The notes below the pieces were generated by a model. It saw only the letters and a program-made list of their open reading frames with translations. It had not been told where the DNA came from and did no database searches. From Branchiostoma floridae (lineage: Eukaryota > Chordata > Leptocardii > Amphioxiformes > Branchiostomatidae), in contig NC_049980.1 in NCBI RefSeq assembly GCF_000003815.2, positions 23,449,249 through 23,513,248 of the forward strand: DNA of 64,000 nt. The letters are read 5' to 3'. A program made the position numbers and the translations under genes. Of the stretch, positions 1 to 12,946 are shown one piece after another; position 1 is the stretch's first letter, and each line of letters begins with the position of its first letter.

Positions 1-3000
1 ATCCACTGCTTGGAAAGTATTTTCCAGTTCAACCCACCTCCCGGGATCGAGGCCCGGACACACTTGCAACTCGGCAGCTTATTGTTTACCCACACCAAAA
101 ACACCGACCTGGCGCGCTCCCACTTGGAAAAGGCGGTAAGAATTTTGTTTTCAAAGCAGTAAATGTCGCTTTTAGGCATTTTTGTGAATTCATCAAACCC
201 TTAGGTAAGTCTTCTATGTTAAGCTGTCACTCTATTTAACCTTATTGAAGGCCGTTTCTTGTTTCTGTTTCAGTGGCTGCTGACACAAACCGTATCCTTA
301 TCGTTTGCAACGCAAGATGATACTCTATTTGAAAGATGACATGTCCCGATCAGGGTTTGTCCTGATTCATGTATGTCATGGGTGATTTGTCCCGCGATAT
401 TTGACACATCATAAAACCTAGTGCTACCTAAGGTGCCCTCGGACGGTACGAACGTGGGCGGATCGGAGTGAGATGCATAAACCGTTGGTCTGTAGGAGTG
501 GTTACACGTTGTTAGAAGGTAACTGTACATGGGGTACAATACAGGTGATTCACTGATCCCAAGGTTACCCCGGGGCAAAAGTTCGAGGACAGGAAATGAT
601 CAGGAACATACTACAATAACAACCAGATTGTCTTGAGTGTGATGGTGTGCTTCCACACGATTCAGTGCTCTTTTAGGACACAGATTGCCGATAATGTGTG
701 GTATAAAATCAGAAAAATTACCATTCCCACTCAACGATGCACTCGCATTATGTCTCATCAAGAATCTGCTGATAGCTAGGAGGTGGAAAATCCCTCAGGT
801 GTGCAATTCTTCACTTTCACCTGCAAGTAGGATTGATTGGGTAATCAATACGTGTGTGGGCGTGTTACTGCTGCATGTCTACTAGTACGTGGAGGCGTGG
901 GGTTGTAAAGCCTGTCTTGCCCTTAATGAATATTCCTACACCTTAATGACATTATGGCATGACGTGCAGCAGTAATGTGCATTTAATGGTCACCAGAGGT
1001 GAAGATGGCACAGTGTAGTGCTTAAGATGGAGCCCTAATAATAGCAGCAAGGCAGAAGAATTATGTCTACACAAGATAGCTTAAAGCAAATCATCAAATT
1101 ATGATTTTTTAATGTGAAACACCATCCAAGTTACGTTTGATGTGCTTTTTTTCGATGGGTTTCAAATTCCACACCTTAAGAGGATGCAGATATACTGCTT
1201 TTGTTTTTTTCAATGTCCAGAGCATTAAGACAACTTGATTGGAGGAGAGCTTGATTTAATATGTGAATGCAAAGACCCAAAATCAATGTGTTTCTTACAA
1301 TGTGACATGATTCCATCCATAAAGAATACATTTCAACATTGATTTCCGTAACGTTGGTAATTTTACTAGTGCCCCAGAATTTTGAGTAACTAACAATTTT
1401 ATTACTAATTATCGAATACCATTTAAACAGTTTTCTTGCTTGCCATGTCACTGGATTGACATTTTGATTATATTGTGCAGGGAATCTGAGATGTTTTGTT
1501 TTGCCACATGGATTTGTAAACAATCATGGATCATTCATACAACACACCTGTTCTGACCTTGAAACCAGTGCACCCACCTGATTTTGTCAATTCCACTCTC
1601 TAGATACAACAAATTTGATGAGAGAATAAAAGTAAAACAGACTTACCTTAAGTTATAATAGAATGTTTTATAGTGTCTCTTGTTTTTGGATGGTTTGATA
1701 AGAGTCATGACATTTTTTGATTGATGGGAAGGATTTTTTTTCATTGCCTCTTAGATTGAGCCTTTTTCTAATACTGCTTGTCATTGCCAGTAAAGAATAT
1801 TTGAGCTGCTATGGGGGGACATGTACAGAATATACAGTATAATACTATAAATGTAAGTGTTAAAGGGACAAAAAAAGAATATTCAATGAAGACTTTTCAT
1901 TTTGGCAATACTTCTTGGATGTAGATTTTGGGAGATACAGAAGAACAACAGCAGGAGTGAAATTCCTACTGTCTAATTCTTAAAAACCCATTGATTGTAA
2001 AATCTTGCTGGTAATGTTATTTCAAATGTGCTCTATAGTATATATGCATAGAAGGGCCAGAACACTTTTTTTTTACTTTGTAAGTTTTGATCCTTAACCA
2101 GTTTTTAGGTCCCTGGATTTGACGATGTCAGATACGAGGCAGCAGCCATTTTGGCAAACCTTTATTACAAACACGTAAGTATCCCTCTCCTGACAGTTCT
2201 TTGTAGGTCAATCATTTAATAATACAAACTTAATGTCAGTACAATATTCATGTTACATGTTAGTGTCATAGATGACTAACTAATCTAGATCATTGTCTAA
2301 TCATTTGATGAATAAACCATTCATCATCATTTCGTGCAAACGAGGTTCTGATTTGGATAACATGGTTTGTAACTGATTATAGAATGTTGTATCTTAGTAA
2401 TATCTTACATGGTATAAATTTCATGCTCATGACAAGTTAAAACTGAGATATCCAGGTGAAATATAAGCTTACATGTACATTTGTGTTCCATGTAGCAAAA
2501 CCAGATTCAGCTTGCCAAGTCGTTGTTGAGGAAAGCCATCAGCACATCGCAGCCAGCACCTTACTGGCACTTCAGACTGCTCTTCCAGTTAGCGGTAAGT
2601 TATGGACAGTTGCCCGGGTCTTAATGGGCCTACTATAAATTATGTTGTCCCTAATTTTAGCCTACCTGTAATATGGTAGTCCACCCATAAATCCACAAAT
2701 TCATTTCTTTCACTAATGGTGTGTCAGTGCTAGGATGGGAATATCATTAAGTAGAACATACTTGGGTCACTTATAGGAATTAGAATTTCCAGTATTGTAT
2801 AAGTCAACAAATGTACTGCCAGTTCTGAAGTTAATACATGAGGTAACAAATGGTAGAACATGAGGTTTATGCAAGTATCTTTTTGAGTTCTTGTGTGGTG
2901 TGATTTTGCTTCTTTTTCTTGCAGGCTAAGTTTAGAAAGAAATCAAATGTGACTTTATGACATACACATGTAGTGTCCTAGACAAAAGTTTCAGTTTTTA

Positions 3001-6000
3001 TTTGTCAGGATAGCACATAGAATGACTCACATACTATTCCTATTGCCTTCATGTTGCAGTATTACAAAGAAGACATTTAGAAGTTTTCAATAACATACTT
3101 GATTTTATGTCATTTGATTGTGGAATCATGATTTACTCATACATGAGCCAACTTTTTGTTATCAAACTGGTTTGCTCTCTTAGGTGAACCATTGCTGGTG
3201 AATGTGAATCAGAATGTACACTTCCATTGCAGCAAATCCATGCATGGGAAGGAGACAACATATCAGCCTGCGAGCTGTTGGGACATGGAGCAGAGTCTGC
3301 TGCCATGGCAGGGGCATACTACACAAGGTGCGGCACACCAGTATTGTTAGCAGTGTACACAGGCCAGGGCCATTTCTGATATTTTCCTCTTTCTGACCTC
3401 AGGGCTCGAAATGCTTTTTTTTCTGCATACCTGCACTGGTGCAGGTAACATTGAAAATTACTTGCACCAGACAAACTTTACCTGCACCACTCTGAATGTA
3501 GGAAGTATTGATCATACTCAAATTGTTGATCAGACAGGAACCATTGCTATTTTTTCTTTTACCGGGGTACACTTAATAGGTGGTAAGAGTCAATGCAGCT
3601 ACATGTAGTAACGATCCACATGCATCTACATTATGCTATTTATAGGACATTCATGTCTAAAAACCAGTACATGGACCAGTGCATGCAGGTTAGGTGCAGG
3701 TAGACACCAGAAATACCTGCACAACTCCAATTTTACCTGCACTAACCTGCATATGCAGGTGGTATTTCGAGCCCTGGACCTTGTAGTTATTGTAATACTT
3801 GATACTATAGTAACCCAATATAGTGTATTATTATGAACAATACTACGGATGTCCCCAGGTTTCCACGGTAAGTTAAAGGATGAGGATTGTTCTTGAGAGT
3901 CAGAGTAGGGAGGTTTTATTCCAGCTGTCCTAATATGTACCTTTTGTTCTACCTTCCTGCTGTACTTCAGTGTGGGGTGGAGCTCACATCAGACCAACAC
4001 TAGGTATGTCCAACTCATGAGTACATGTCCAGAGGCATGCCTAGCATCACTTGTCTGTCTGATCGCTGCACACCCTCTAATCATCCTGCATGCTTCCTCA
4101 ATAGATAGGATCATATAGATCATGTGTTTCCCCATTCATGTATGTATCTATGTCTGATGTGGATTACCGCTGCAGAAATGATGTATGATTATGCCATTAA
4201 TATGATAACTGTCATCAATCACGAGTTTGTACTGTCTTGTCCAACCTCAATGTACATCTTACTTGTCACATACAATTTAGACCTTTATATGTGTAGAATC
4301 TTAGGAATTCCAAATGATTTGTAGTCATACTGAGCAAGAATGCACCTCAGTGAAACAACTGCATATGTAAAGATAGTGAACTTCTAACATCTCTACAGCA
4401 CTAGAACATTGCTTATCAATAAAGATCATTCTGTTGCTGATGTGTATAATCACCCCTCCATGAAAGCAGTGTTTTTTGCATATCATGATTTCTTGGTATG
4501 GTTGTACTGTTGGTAAATGTAAGTTGTTTGATCATTAAGTTTGGAGGATTGCCAACTGATGTTCATCACACATGGAGATAATGTTCATCATAGCAGATCA
4601 GTATGTGCAGACTGTACTTATTGGACAAAATCATTAATGACGATATCAAGTCATGGTTCTTGAGTATAACCCAAGAAAGTAATCAGAAATCTAGAGTGAT
4701 GACAGCTTCATTCTCATTTTAGCTGATGTTGGTAGTTTCTCTCTTTTTTTATTACTTTCAATCTGGTACATCACAGTCAGTTCAATTCAGTTCATCTGTC
4801 ATCATCACAAGCTTACACATATAAGACTAAATGTAATGTCCAAAAAAATGCAATTCCTTTGTAGCAAAATACTGGAAATTCCATAGTAATGACCTATGTG
4901 ACTAAGGCACGATTTACACTTGTAGTTTTATCTGTAGTACTACAGATCGTAGTCTACTACTGTAGTAGCCTACAGATTTTTTCTGGGTGTAAACAGAAAT
5001 GAAGTGTAGTCTACTACTGTAGTCTACTACACCCTCCGAGGCTGTATTACTACAGTTCAGCGGACGTTCTATGAGAATTCGAACAGGGTGTAAACAGAAA
5101 CTGTAGTAGACTACAGCTGACTGACGCCAACCGCGTCAGTCGCCTCCTGCGCTGCATACGTTCTTGGCGTCTCTGGTTGAAAACCTGGGTAACACTGCAA
5201 CATGAACATAATGACCTCCGCCTCTCCCGTCATTTTGATCCGTCCTGTGGTCAAAATTGGCACTTTTGACACAACAGGAAGAGTGAAGAAGACCAAAAAA
5301 TTGATGCTGTTCGATCTGGTGTAATTCGAAACGTACGCGTGTTTTATTTGGGTCATCTGCGGTCAATGTACTATTTTCTATTGTCATGGCCTATTTTTCA
5401 GAGTGCCTTGTATTAGAAAAAAAAAAAAAATTTTCACAAATATAAGATTCCCGCGCCCGCCAAGTGTCAAAGGTCACATTCAGTCACTACAGTTTCTCCG
5501 TAATCAAAGAACAGCAGGTGTCCCGCTATGCTCTCTGTCAGTGAGTGTAAACCGGACGCGAATCTGTAGTCTACTACAGTAGTAGACTACGATGTGTAGT
5601 ACTACAGATTCAAGAAACAAGTGTAAATCGGGCCTAAGGCACAGATGGATGTTGTTAGACGCAGATTGCACAAATAAGGAGAAAATACTATTACATAGTT
5701 TAACTGTTAAATGATGGTGGTGTTATGATTATAATGTTCTCATGCAATCCCCAAGCTTATATCATATAGAAGTTGCCTACATGTGATTTAAGATACTACA
5801 TCAAGAGTACTCAAATTTGACGTGCTCTTCTGGAAATATCTCCAGCAACTCTCAAGCACAAGTCATCTAGCAAAAAGTAGGCATTGAGCAAGGACAGCAA
5901 CAACAAATATCTAAAATGGTTGTCACATTTGTAACCACTATCCTTAGTACGAGGGGCGTTCAAGAAGTAATCCACCTGACCCACTTCCAGTTGTCTGATC

Positions 6001-9000
6001 TAGATGAAATTTTGCATATGTAATGATTCATATCTCTATGGGTTATGTTGCAAAAAACAGCTCTGAACTAATTTTGGTTTTTGATTTAAAGGTGTTTGAA
6101 CTGAGNNNNNNNNNNNNNNNNNNNNNNNNNNNNNNNNNNNNNNNNNNNNNNNNNNNNNNNNNNNNNNNNNNNNNNNNNNNNNNNNNNNNNNNNNNNNNNN
6201 NNNNNAGTCAGGTGTGAAATGGAGCCAGATGAGTGTCGCGCAGTGATCCGGTTTTTGTATTTGAAAGGACGCATACCAAATGAGACTTTTGATGAAATAA
6301 AAGAAACTTATGGTGATGATTCCCCATCATATGACGCTGGCATTGTGAATTCAAACATGGCCGGAAGTCTGTGGAAACAGCTCCCAGACCTGGTCGTCCC
6401 TCTTCTGCCATTGATGAGGCATCTGTTGCAGGACCAACCTGGGGCGTCCTACAAAAACGGTGTACAGAGCTGCATCAAACGATGGTAGAAATGCATAACT
6501 CTGGGTGATTCCTATGAAGAGAAAGACTAATAACTGCACCAAGTTTCATTAATCTCCTTCTTTGGGAAATGGGTCAGGTGGATTACTTCTTGAACGCCCC
6601 TCGTATGTATAGCATCCTTATCCTCTAATGTGCAATGATTTATCTTTTCTATAGGGTAATGTTTATGCTGAGCAAGGCAATGGTGAGTGTTTTTTAGTGT
6701 TAGTGTACATGTATGTATATTACCTGTGTCTTCAAAGGCTATGAAAACTATAGTTTAAAAGTAGTCATATGAAAAAACTACTTAACGTTGATATCATGTG
6801 GGCCATCCAAACTAATCCCTATGAGGCATCCAAATTCCTTTGATACAAAAATGTACTATACATGTCAATTCATTTGTTGATGTTCTCATTGGTCAATGAT
6901 CTGTGAACTCTCCTTCTGATTGGATCGGGTGATAGATGAATTGAACACCAATGATTTTCTATGTGTTATGGCATCATGAAATAGGGCCTTCTGATTGGTC
7001 AACATTGCCTGGCTATATGATAATGAAGAATAATGTCTTTACCCTGTATCTACTCTTTTAGCTCAAAGACAAAAATCTAGTTTGAAATTGGCCAGCTACT
7101 GGAGCTGCTCAGGGATTTATGAGAAACATATCTTTTTTTTTATCTCGTGTTTTCAGCTTCTGCTGATGGACAAGAAGTTCCATGAGGTCCACCCCCTGTT
7201 GGCTCTGTGTAACAGCATGTTGGAGTCCTGGACTGGACACCCCACTCATAGAGAAACACTCAGAGTGTATCTACTGGTGCTGCAAGTCACCAACTTCCTC
7301 ATGGTTGGACAGGTAAATACAGCACACTTCTCTAGCTAGTTTTATTTTACAAAAAGAATGCCACAGGAATTAACACCCTTTTGGAATGATATATGATGTG
7401 AAACAATGAAACAAAAGGCAAATGACAACCTGATTTCTTTGTTTTGCATGTTGACTTTGTAACAAGAAACAAAGCTTGTTATCCACAGAAATGAAGAAAA
7501 AAAGAGTTGGCTTGGCCTAGCCTGATAACAATGCCTGACAATCCAATTTGTTTTGAAAGCTCATGTTCATTACTCGGGTAAAAAATCATGATGTGTGGCT
7601 AAGTCACACACTATGGGCTGGTGTCAAAGAACAAGAGTAGATTTCCTTTGCAAATCCCCTAGCTAAGTTAGAAGCCTGATTGAAAGTGTGTACACGATGT
7701 TAATCAAGTATTACCTTTTATAATTTTTTTCAGGTAAAAAGTGTCAAACCGTACTTGAAACAGTTGCAGCAGAGTATACAGACCATCACAGCTCTCCACA
7801 CAGATGACGAGCCCCCTCCTTCCCACCCTGCAGACCTGTTCCAGTGGCTCCCCAAGGAGCACATGTGTGTCCTGGTCTACCTGGTGAGTTGTTCCAGGAT
7901 CAGGAAACTTTACTTATCTGTCAGTTATGTGTAGAGCTGCCTCCAGCTTTAATATTTGGTCCCACTTATTGTTTGGGTGGCCATTTTGTTTATTTTTGGT
8001 GTTAAATCTGTCGTTTTGAGTTTAAGAAAATGCATTTTTTATTAATTTCATGTTATGAAGTTCAGGTTGTGGGTATGGATGGGTTAAAATATTTATCTGT
8101 ACCAATGTATGTCCCAGTATGGAGGGACGTATCCTGGACACATCACTGGTTATGTGACAGTGTATATATGTACATAAAAAGGCTCTCTGTTTTAACACAC
8201 ATGTACAACACTGCTTCCATGTCTCCAGGTTACTGTGATGCACTCCATGCAAGCAGGCTACATGGACAAGGCACAGAAGTACACAGACAAGGCCCTCATG
8301 CAGATAGAGAAACTTAAAAGTAAGTGCTCTTGTATACTTCCACACTATCAACTTAAACATGAGAAAAATGTATTTCCTCATATTCATTAGGTTCACTATT
8401 ACAATTACATGTATTGGCATAATCTCTAAGAGGGTGCTTGCTGGTAGAGCCATACAATTTAATCTCTTGAGCTGTGTATTCTCTTGAATCTGTAAGAAAT
8501 GGCGTTCAGTGTCCCACATGGATGTAGATGCTTTCCTAATTTGACACAAGGTAGTCATTGCCTTCTTTAAAAAATCTTAGTAGTAAATGCTGTTTGTTTC
8601 TTATACGCAGTCCTGGACTCCAGCCCAATCCTGTCCACCTTCCAGCTGATGTTGTTAGAACACATCATCATGTGCAGACTAGTCATGGGGCAGCAGTCCA
8701 TAGCAGTGCAGGAGGTGGGTAGACTGGACACTCATACATTCCTCTGGCTATAGTTATGTACTCTCTTACTTTTACAGTAACATAATCAAAAGGGTATACT
8801 GATGGAAATACTGGAGTAACTATTTTATATTGTAATGTTAAACCTTCTTGGTACGATTAATGTGACAGATCTCATGTTATGCTCTTTCCTTTTTATTAAT
8901 CATTGAACAAACATCAAAAGACAAGGAAACATAGCAAAATATGCATTACTTTCTTCTCTCACTGAGAGTACATTATTAGGCAATATTTTTCACATTGCAG

Positions 9001-12000
9001 AAATGGATAATGATTCTAGATTTCTTATTGAAAGAGTTCGATTGTGAAATTTGGTTAGCAGGCCAGAAAGGGGTCTGTTCCTAAGTCTTAGGACTTGGGC
9101 AGTTGCATTTCATGAAAAGTTGAGCCATCTTTGCTTGTGCCCAATACAACTCTGTGTTCCCTCCTTCTACAGATATCACAGGCCTGCCATGTGTGCCACG
9201 AGCAGCCTAAGCTGTTTGTGACCCATGGAGCCCAGCTGCACACGTTACTGGGGCTGTACGCCATGTCCATGGGCTGTCTGGACAGTGCAGAGGGACAACT
9301 GAATGCAGCGCTTAGGGTAAGACATAGGTGTAACAGATCTGAGTGCTTAGTAGTATGTTGTGAGTTCGAATGTTGTGAGTTCGAATCTTCGCTGTGTCAC
9401 TTGCCCGACATGCACACTAATGGAAAGTGTTGCAGGCCCCAGGACAGTTCATTACACCATTGTCCATTGTAAGTGTGTTTGTCAAAAAGAGCTAGGGGAG
9501 TTTCCCGGGTACAATGAGCCTGTAAATACTGTACATAGTGCCTGTCCTCTCTGTCACGACTTGTAGAAAATAAGCTCTAAAGCGAGCTCAACTGGTTGGA
9601 GATCGCTTATCACTTTGTCACAACTGTACCTTTCTTACTGTAAGATTGTACAAGTTTTGTTTGAAGAACTTCTGACAAACCTTTGTTTCCCAACAGATCA
9701 TGTCGAACACCATGGCCGCCTCACGTCTCGCAAGCTCCACTCACCCAAGACCACAGACAGAATCCAGGGTCAGTATTTCTTCCCTACATCTAAGTAGATA
9801 TTTGACTTTGTATACTCTTTTTAGACAGATATTTGATGTGAAGTTTATTTCCTTTGATCCGTAGTCAAAAGCACATTTGAACTTTCATATGAAGACAAAT
9901 GAGTGTATCCTGTACATACAATCAGTCATGTAAAAGACTTTTGTGCAGGTTTAACATCAGGTAGACTCAACTTTATGTTCCCCTTGTACATTTTCCAACA
10001 GTTATCCCAACAGCCAGAACTGTGGATGTTCACATCATTGAACCTGGCCATTGTCTACCTCAGGAGTGGGAAGAACCAGCAGGTCAGGAGTCATTCGCAC
10101 ACTTTTTGGAAATGTTTTAAATTTAGATAAAGTATAAATGAAATAACAGTACTGAAAAAAAGACTGGAGTATCTCACTTTATATGCTGCTTGGAGACCAA
10201 GTATGTTTTATCTTGAAAGATGACATTGACTTATATATTGACTTTTTTTTCAGCTATTAAGTTTACTAGAAAGAATAAATCCAGACACCTATCCCAGTAG
10301 GTAAGTACAATTGAAGTGTTTTTTATCGCCTTTTATAGGTGATTTAGAAACAAAAGGATTCACAATCAAAGTTGCAGTGACCACCTCCACATAAGAACCA
10401 ACAGGCCAATGTTTGTACTCTTCGGTGGTACTTTAGATAATCTTCCCATTGACACTAGCATTAATAATCCTGTCTACCACCTGCCCACATTGACTAGATT
10501 TTATCACACACCCCACACACACAACTTAAGTTCTTGGGCACTGTTGACTGTACTTAACTATTCGTTAGACGTAAGAGAATGATGAAAATAGTGCCATCTA
10601 ATTTTTTGGCTATTGTTTGACTTACCTTGTTTGCTTATCATGTATGTCATGCTCTATTTCCCCCCAGTTCTCATGCAATGACAGCAGCTGGCTACTACAT
10701 CAGGGGCTTGCAATCATTCTTCCAGGAAAGATATCACGAAGCAAAGTATGTAAACCATTTTGATTTCTCATGTCTTTATATCCTTGGCAACATTGTCTTT
10801 CAATGTATCTTGTCATGGTGTATTTTTTGTTATGGGGACTGCCTTGGTAATACCCCTGTCAGACTGTCACATTATCCACGATCTTCGGGTGTATCGATGG
10901 AAGATAAGCCATATTTAAGATCGACAGAGGGTTGCGCGAATTTTTCACCTGAAAACTGTCCATGTCACATATAAGCCATACTTTTTACCTTGTACAATTG
11001 TTGTGCAATAAAGTTATTATTATAAGCAAGGCTCGAGCAATTGCCGCAGAATCGTTGTCCGATCGATTTTCGCCAAATGTGACGGGTATTAATACTATGA
11101 AGGAAGATTTTTTCTGTAGTTCACCATATCTCTAGTTCGCTGGATTAATTTGGATGAACAATAATGATGAGGATAATGTATACATTACATTCTGTGTCTT
11201 ACAGGAGATACCTTAGAGAAACCCTGAAGATGTCCAACGCAGAAGACTTGAATAGATTGACGTCTTGTTCACTGGTCCTGCTAGGTCATATCTTCTTGTC
11301 ATTAGGGAACAGCAGAGTAAGTAAACTTACGTAACTTCTCTGAAAAGTAACTACTTTTGAGAGTTGCTTGCTCCACTGTGAAATCCTTTTGGTGCAATCA
11401 TTGTGACATATCTCTTTTCATGCTCTTTCATCTTTACTCATCATTGGCCAAATTTGCATGAATAAAGTATTTCTGTTCAATGTCCTTGCTTGAATTTGTA
11501 GAAATGAGTTTCACCACAGGCATTGTATCTACAAACTTGTGTATCAGTTACAAAATAGCTCAAAATAGAAGAAATGTTGTACACAAAAACGATATACATG
11601 TATAAAGTTTTGCATCCTTTTGAGAACTGTAGCAACACCATGCTCTATTTGAGGCCATTTTCCAATTTGTCTGTGCTATAACCTTAAATAAAGTACATAT
11701 CCCAACATTGGCAACAAATTGCAGCACTGCTTTCAAATGTTAAAAGTGGGTTCTTTATTCAAGAAAATATGGTAGATCCCTAAGATATTCAATGTTCTTC
11801 CACAGGAAAGTATGAACATGGTCCTCCCAGCTATGCAGCTTGCCAGCAAAATTCCAGATGTGGACATTCAGATGTGGTCAGCACACTTACTCAAAGGTAA
11901 CTCTTAATATTGTTTCATATAGCAACTAGTGAAGGATTTGTATGTTGTTGGAATGATAATGTCATCATGACAGTGGTCTGTACATCTGTGCACCTACATT

Positions 12001-12946
12001 GTAGATAGACTTAGAGTTGACCATGTACAGAATGCAATCCCAAAATTTCAAGGCAAGTCATTGATCAGAATATCAGATATGAAGCATGAGTGGCATTTCC
12101 AGGCTACAGCTTATTCATTGATATCTTGAGTTTAGTCACTAAATTATTGAATGTTACTCGAGGTTGACTTAGTCTTACAGTATCACTTGTCTGACTATTT
12201 TATCGAGCCAGGTTTGGAGGAAGCTTAATGCATTCCTTACTTCTTGTGTTGCCCTCAGATCTGTATCACATGATGGGTGATCCCATTCGAGCAGGGGAGG
12301 GGGGACAGATGCACTACAACTTCTCTCAGCAGCAGATGAACGAGCGCTTTAGGTCTTCCCAGCAGATAGAGCACAACTTGATACAGGTAGGTTCTCTTGA
12401 ACCACATAGGTCATGACAAATGAAATACTTGGGTGTTGGGGTGGGGCAAGAATGCTCTTTAATAGCAAAAAGCAGTAGTAGTATTAGTAGTAGTATTTAG
12501 TATTTGATTATGCTACTGGATGGGGAGCAGTCAGCTATGTCTCGCAGTCTGCTGTGTCCATTGCTGGGAGTTAAGCAAGCATGCTCTTTAAAAGCAAAAA
12601 GCAGCAGTGATGATAGTAGTAGTAGTATTAATTCATATATGATTACGCTGCTGCGGACACTGACACGGATGGAGCGCAGTCAGCTAGTCTTCACAGTGTG
12701 TTTAAGTGGGTCCACACTGGTGAGGATGCTTATGATTAACAAGACAAAAAAGAAAATAGAGCATCTTCCCAACTTTAAAGCGACTGGATTTGTATGATTG
12801 CCCTTCATTGCTCAGTACCATTCCTGGGAACAGACTGTTAATGATAGGTCTGTTGACATTTTTTGTTTCTCCAGTGGTTAGATGGACCATGCCCCATGCA
12901 CCTGGCAGTCACCGACGGGCCCAGCCACAGTGGAACCATCTTGTAG
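1..12946 (+). CDS. MAU2: MAU2 (SCC4) cohesin-loading factor, 5' end missing
   Basis: MAU2 is the TPR-repeat partner of NIPBL/SCC2; together they load cohesin on chromatin. Coding exons: 1-135, 274-291, 2109-2174, 2496-2594, 3233-3327, 6655-6682, 7157-7312, 7734-7883, 8229-8319, 8611-8714, 9173-9316, (9697-9768 optional), 10002-10082, 10254-10300, 10668-10745, 11205-11316, 11806-11896, 12259-12386, 12875-12946 (TAG stop). Without the optional exon this gives 564 residues in unbroken phase; the vertebrate protein is about 613, so roughly 50 N-terminal residues lie before the window. Family landmarks read directly are [64 protein letters not shown] and [16 protein letters not shown]. All introns are GT-AG. 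Two exons are very short (18 and 28 nt). GATAD2 follows in the same orientation. Confidence 0.96.
274..291 (+). other. MAU2: 18-nt microexon of MAU2
   Basis: The acceptor (ctgtttcag) and the donor (gtatcc) enclose exactly six codons reading WLLTQT. They join the upstream exon ending LEKA to the downstream exon starting [11 protein letters not shown] in phase. The family has W-L-I-S-Q-Q here, so skipping this exon would delete a conserved helix segment. Its boundaries rest on protein continuity rather than on transcript data. Confidence 0.85.
3400..3776. mobile_element. Non-autonomous DNA transposon, CAGGGCTCGAAAT termini, 5-bp TSD
   Basis: The 377-bp segment in MAU2 intron 5 starts CAGGGCTCGAAAT and ends ATTTCGAGCCCTG, an exact terminal inverted repeat. 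It is flanked by GACCT on both sides (3395-3399 and 3777-3781). The interior repeats ACCTGCAC and its reverse complement GTGCAGGT many times, including CCTGCACTGGTGCAGG. It has no transposase. The CAGGG ends look hAT-like but the duplication is 5 bp rather than the usual 8 bp. A second element at 26571-27040 shares these terminal features. Confidence 0.8.
4906..5634. mobile_element. PIF/Harbinger-type MITE rich in GTAGTCTACTAC palindromes
   Basis: The 729-bp element in MAU2 intron 5 has ends GGCACGATTTACACTTGT and, on the other strand, GGCCCGATTTACACTTGT. A 3-bp TAA duplication flanks it (4903-4905, 5635-5637). Starting GG and duplicating TWA is characteristic of PIF/Harbinger. Each arm, about 75 bp, is itself full of short palindromes such as CTGTAGTACTACAG and GTAGTCTACTAC. 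The two small reading frames inside (5111-5387) are not recognisable as transposase. Confidence 0.82.
5950..6603 (+). mobile_element. Decayed mariner element with transposase remnants
   Basis: Perfect inverted repeats of about 34 bp start CGAGGGGCGTTCAAGAAG and sit next to TA on both sides (5948-5949, 6604-6605), as in Tc1/mariner insertions. Inside, 6219-6340 encodes the N-terminal helix-turn-helix of a mariner transposase ([17 protein letters not shown], then [10 protein letters not shown]). A small deletion then shifts the frame to one reading [18 protein letters not shown], and the sequence jumps to the C-terminal end (GVQSCIKRW, a stop, [13 protein letters not shown]). The catalytic DDD core is absent. 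A 100-N gap lies in the 5' part, so the true length is unknown. Confidence 0.9.
6106..6205. other. Assembly gap (100 N) inside the mariner element
   Basis: A run of exactly 100 N, probably a placeholder of unknown true length, lies between the left mariner repeat and the transposase start. Confidence 0.99.
9356..9600 (+). repeat. Possible SINE-like repeat with Pol III B-box match
   Basis: A 15-bp direct duplication (TGTTGTGAGTTCGAA, 9356-9385) ends in AGTTCGAATCT at 9378-9388, which fits the Pol III B-box consensus. Downstream sequence up to about 9600 looks like a dispersed repeat. I do not see a convincing A box or a target duplication, so this is tentative. Confidence 0.25.
9697..9768 (+). 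other. MAU2: Candidate optional 72-nt exon of MAU2
   Basis: A good acceptor (ctttgtttcccaacag) and donor (AGG|gtcagt) enclose 24 open codons ([11 protein letters not shown]..., ending PRPQTESR) with phase 0 on both sides. The flanking exons end AALR and begin LSQQPELW, which match the vertebrate protein directly joined. The segment would therefore be an in-frame insertion in the TPR array. It may be a lineage-specific or cassette exon, or a chance decoy. Confidence 0.5.
10848..11091. repeat. Possible dispersed repeat with TAATACCC...GGGTATTA ends
   Basis: The segment in MAU2 intron 15 begins TAATACCC, followed by GTCACATT. It ends AATGTGAC-GGGTATTA, an inverted pair. It contains CAATAAAGTTATTATTAT, which resembles the tail of a retroelement. 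No target duplication is clear, so the class is undecided. Confidence 0.3.
12452..12700 (+). repeat. Imperfect tandem duplication, period about 129 bp
   Basis: ATGCTCTTTA(A/T)(A/T)AGCAAAAAGCAG occurs at 12452 and again at 12581. Each is followed by (TAG)n-type trinucleotide runs and then by GATTA(T/C)GCTGCT...GAGC(A/G)CAGTCAGCTA. The two copies lie in the MAU2 intron before the last exon. Confidence 0.6.

Noticed and set aside
8022-8558. 178-codon open frame on the minus strand
   Set aside because: It lies antisense over a real MAU2 exon (8229-8319) and its introns, with no family features.
9363-9388. tRNA-like B box
   Set aside because: No cloverleaf or A box could be built; kept only as a possible SINE.
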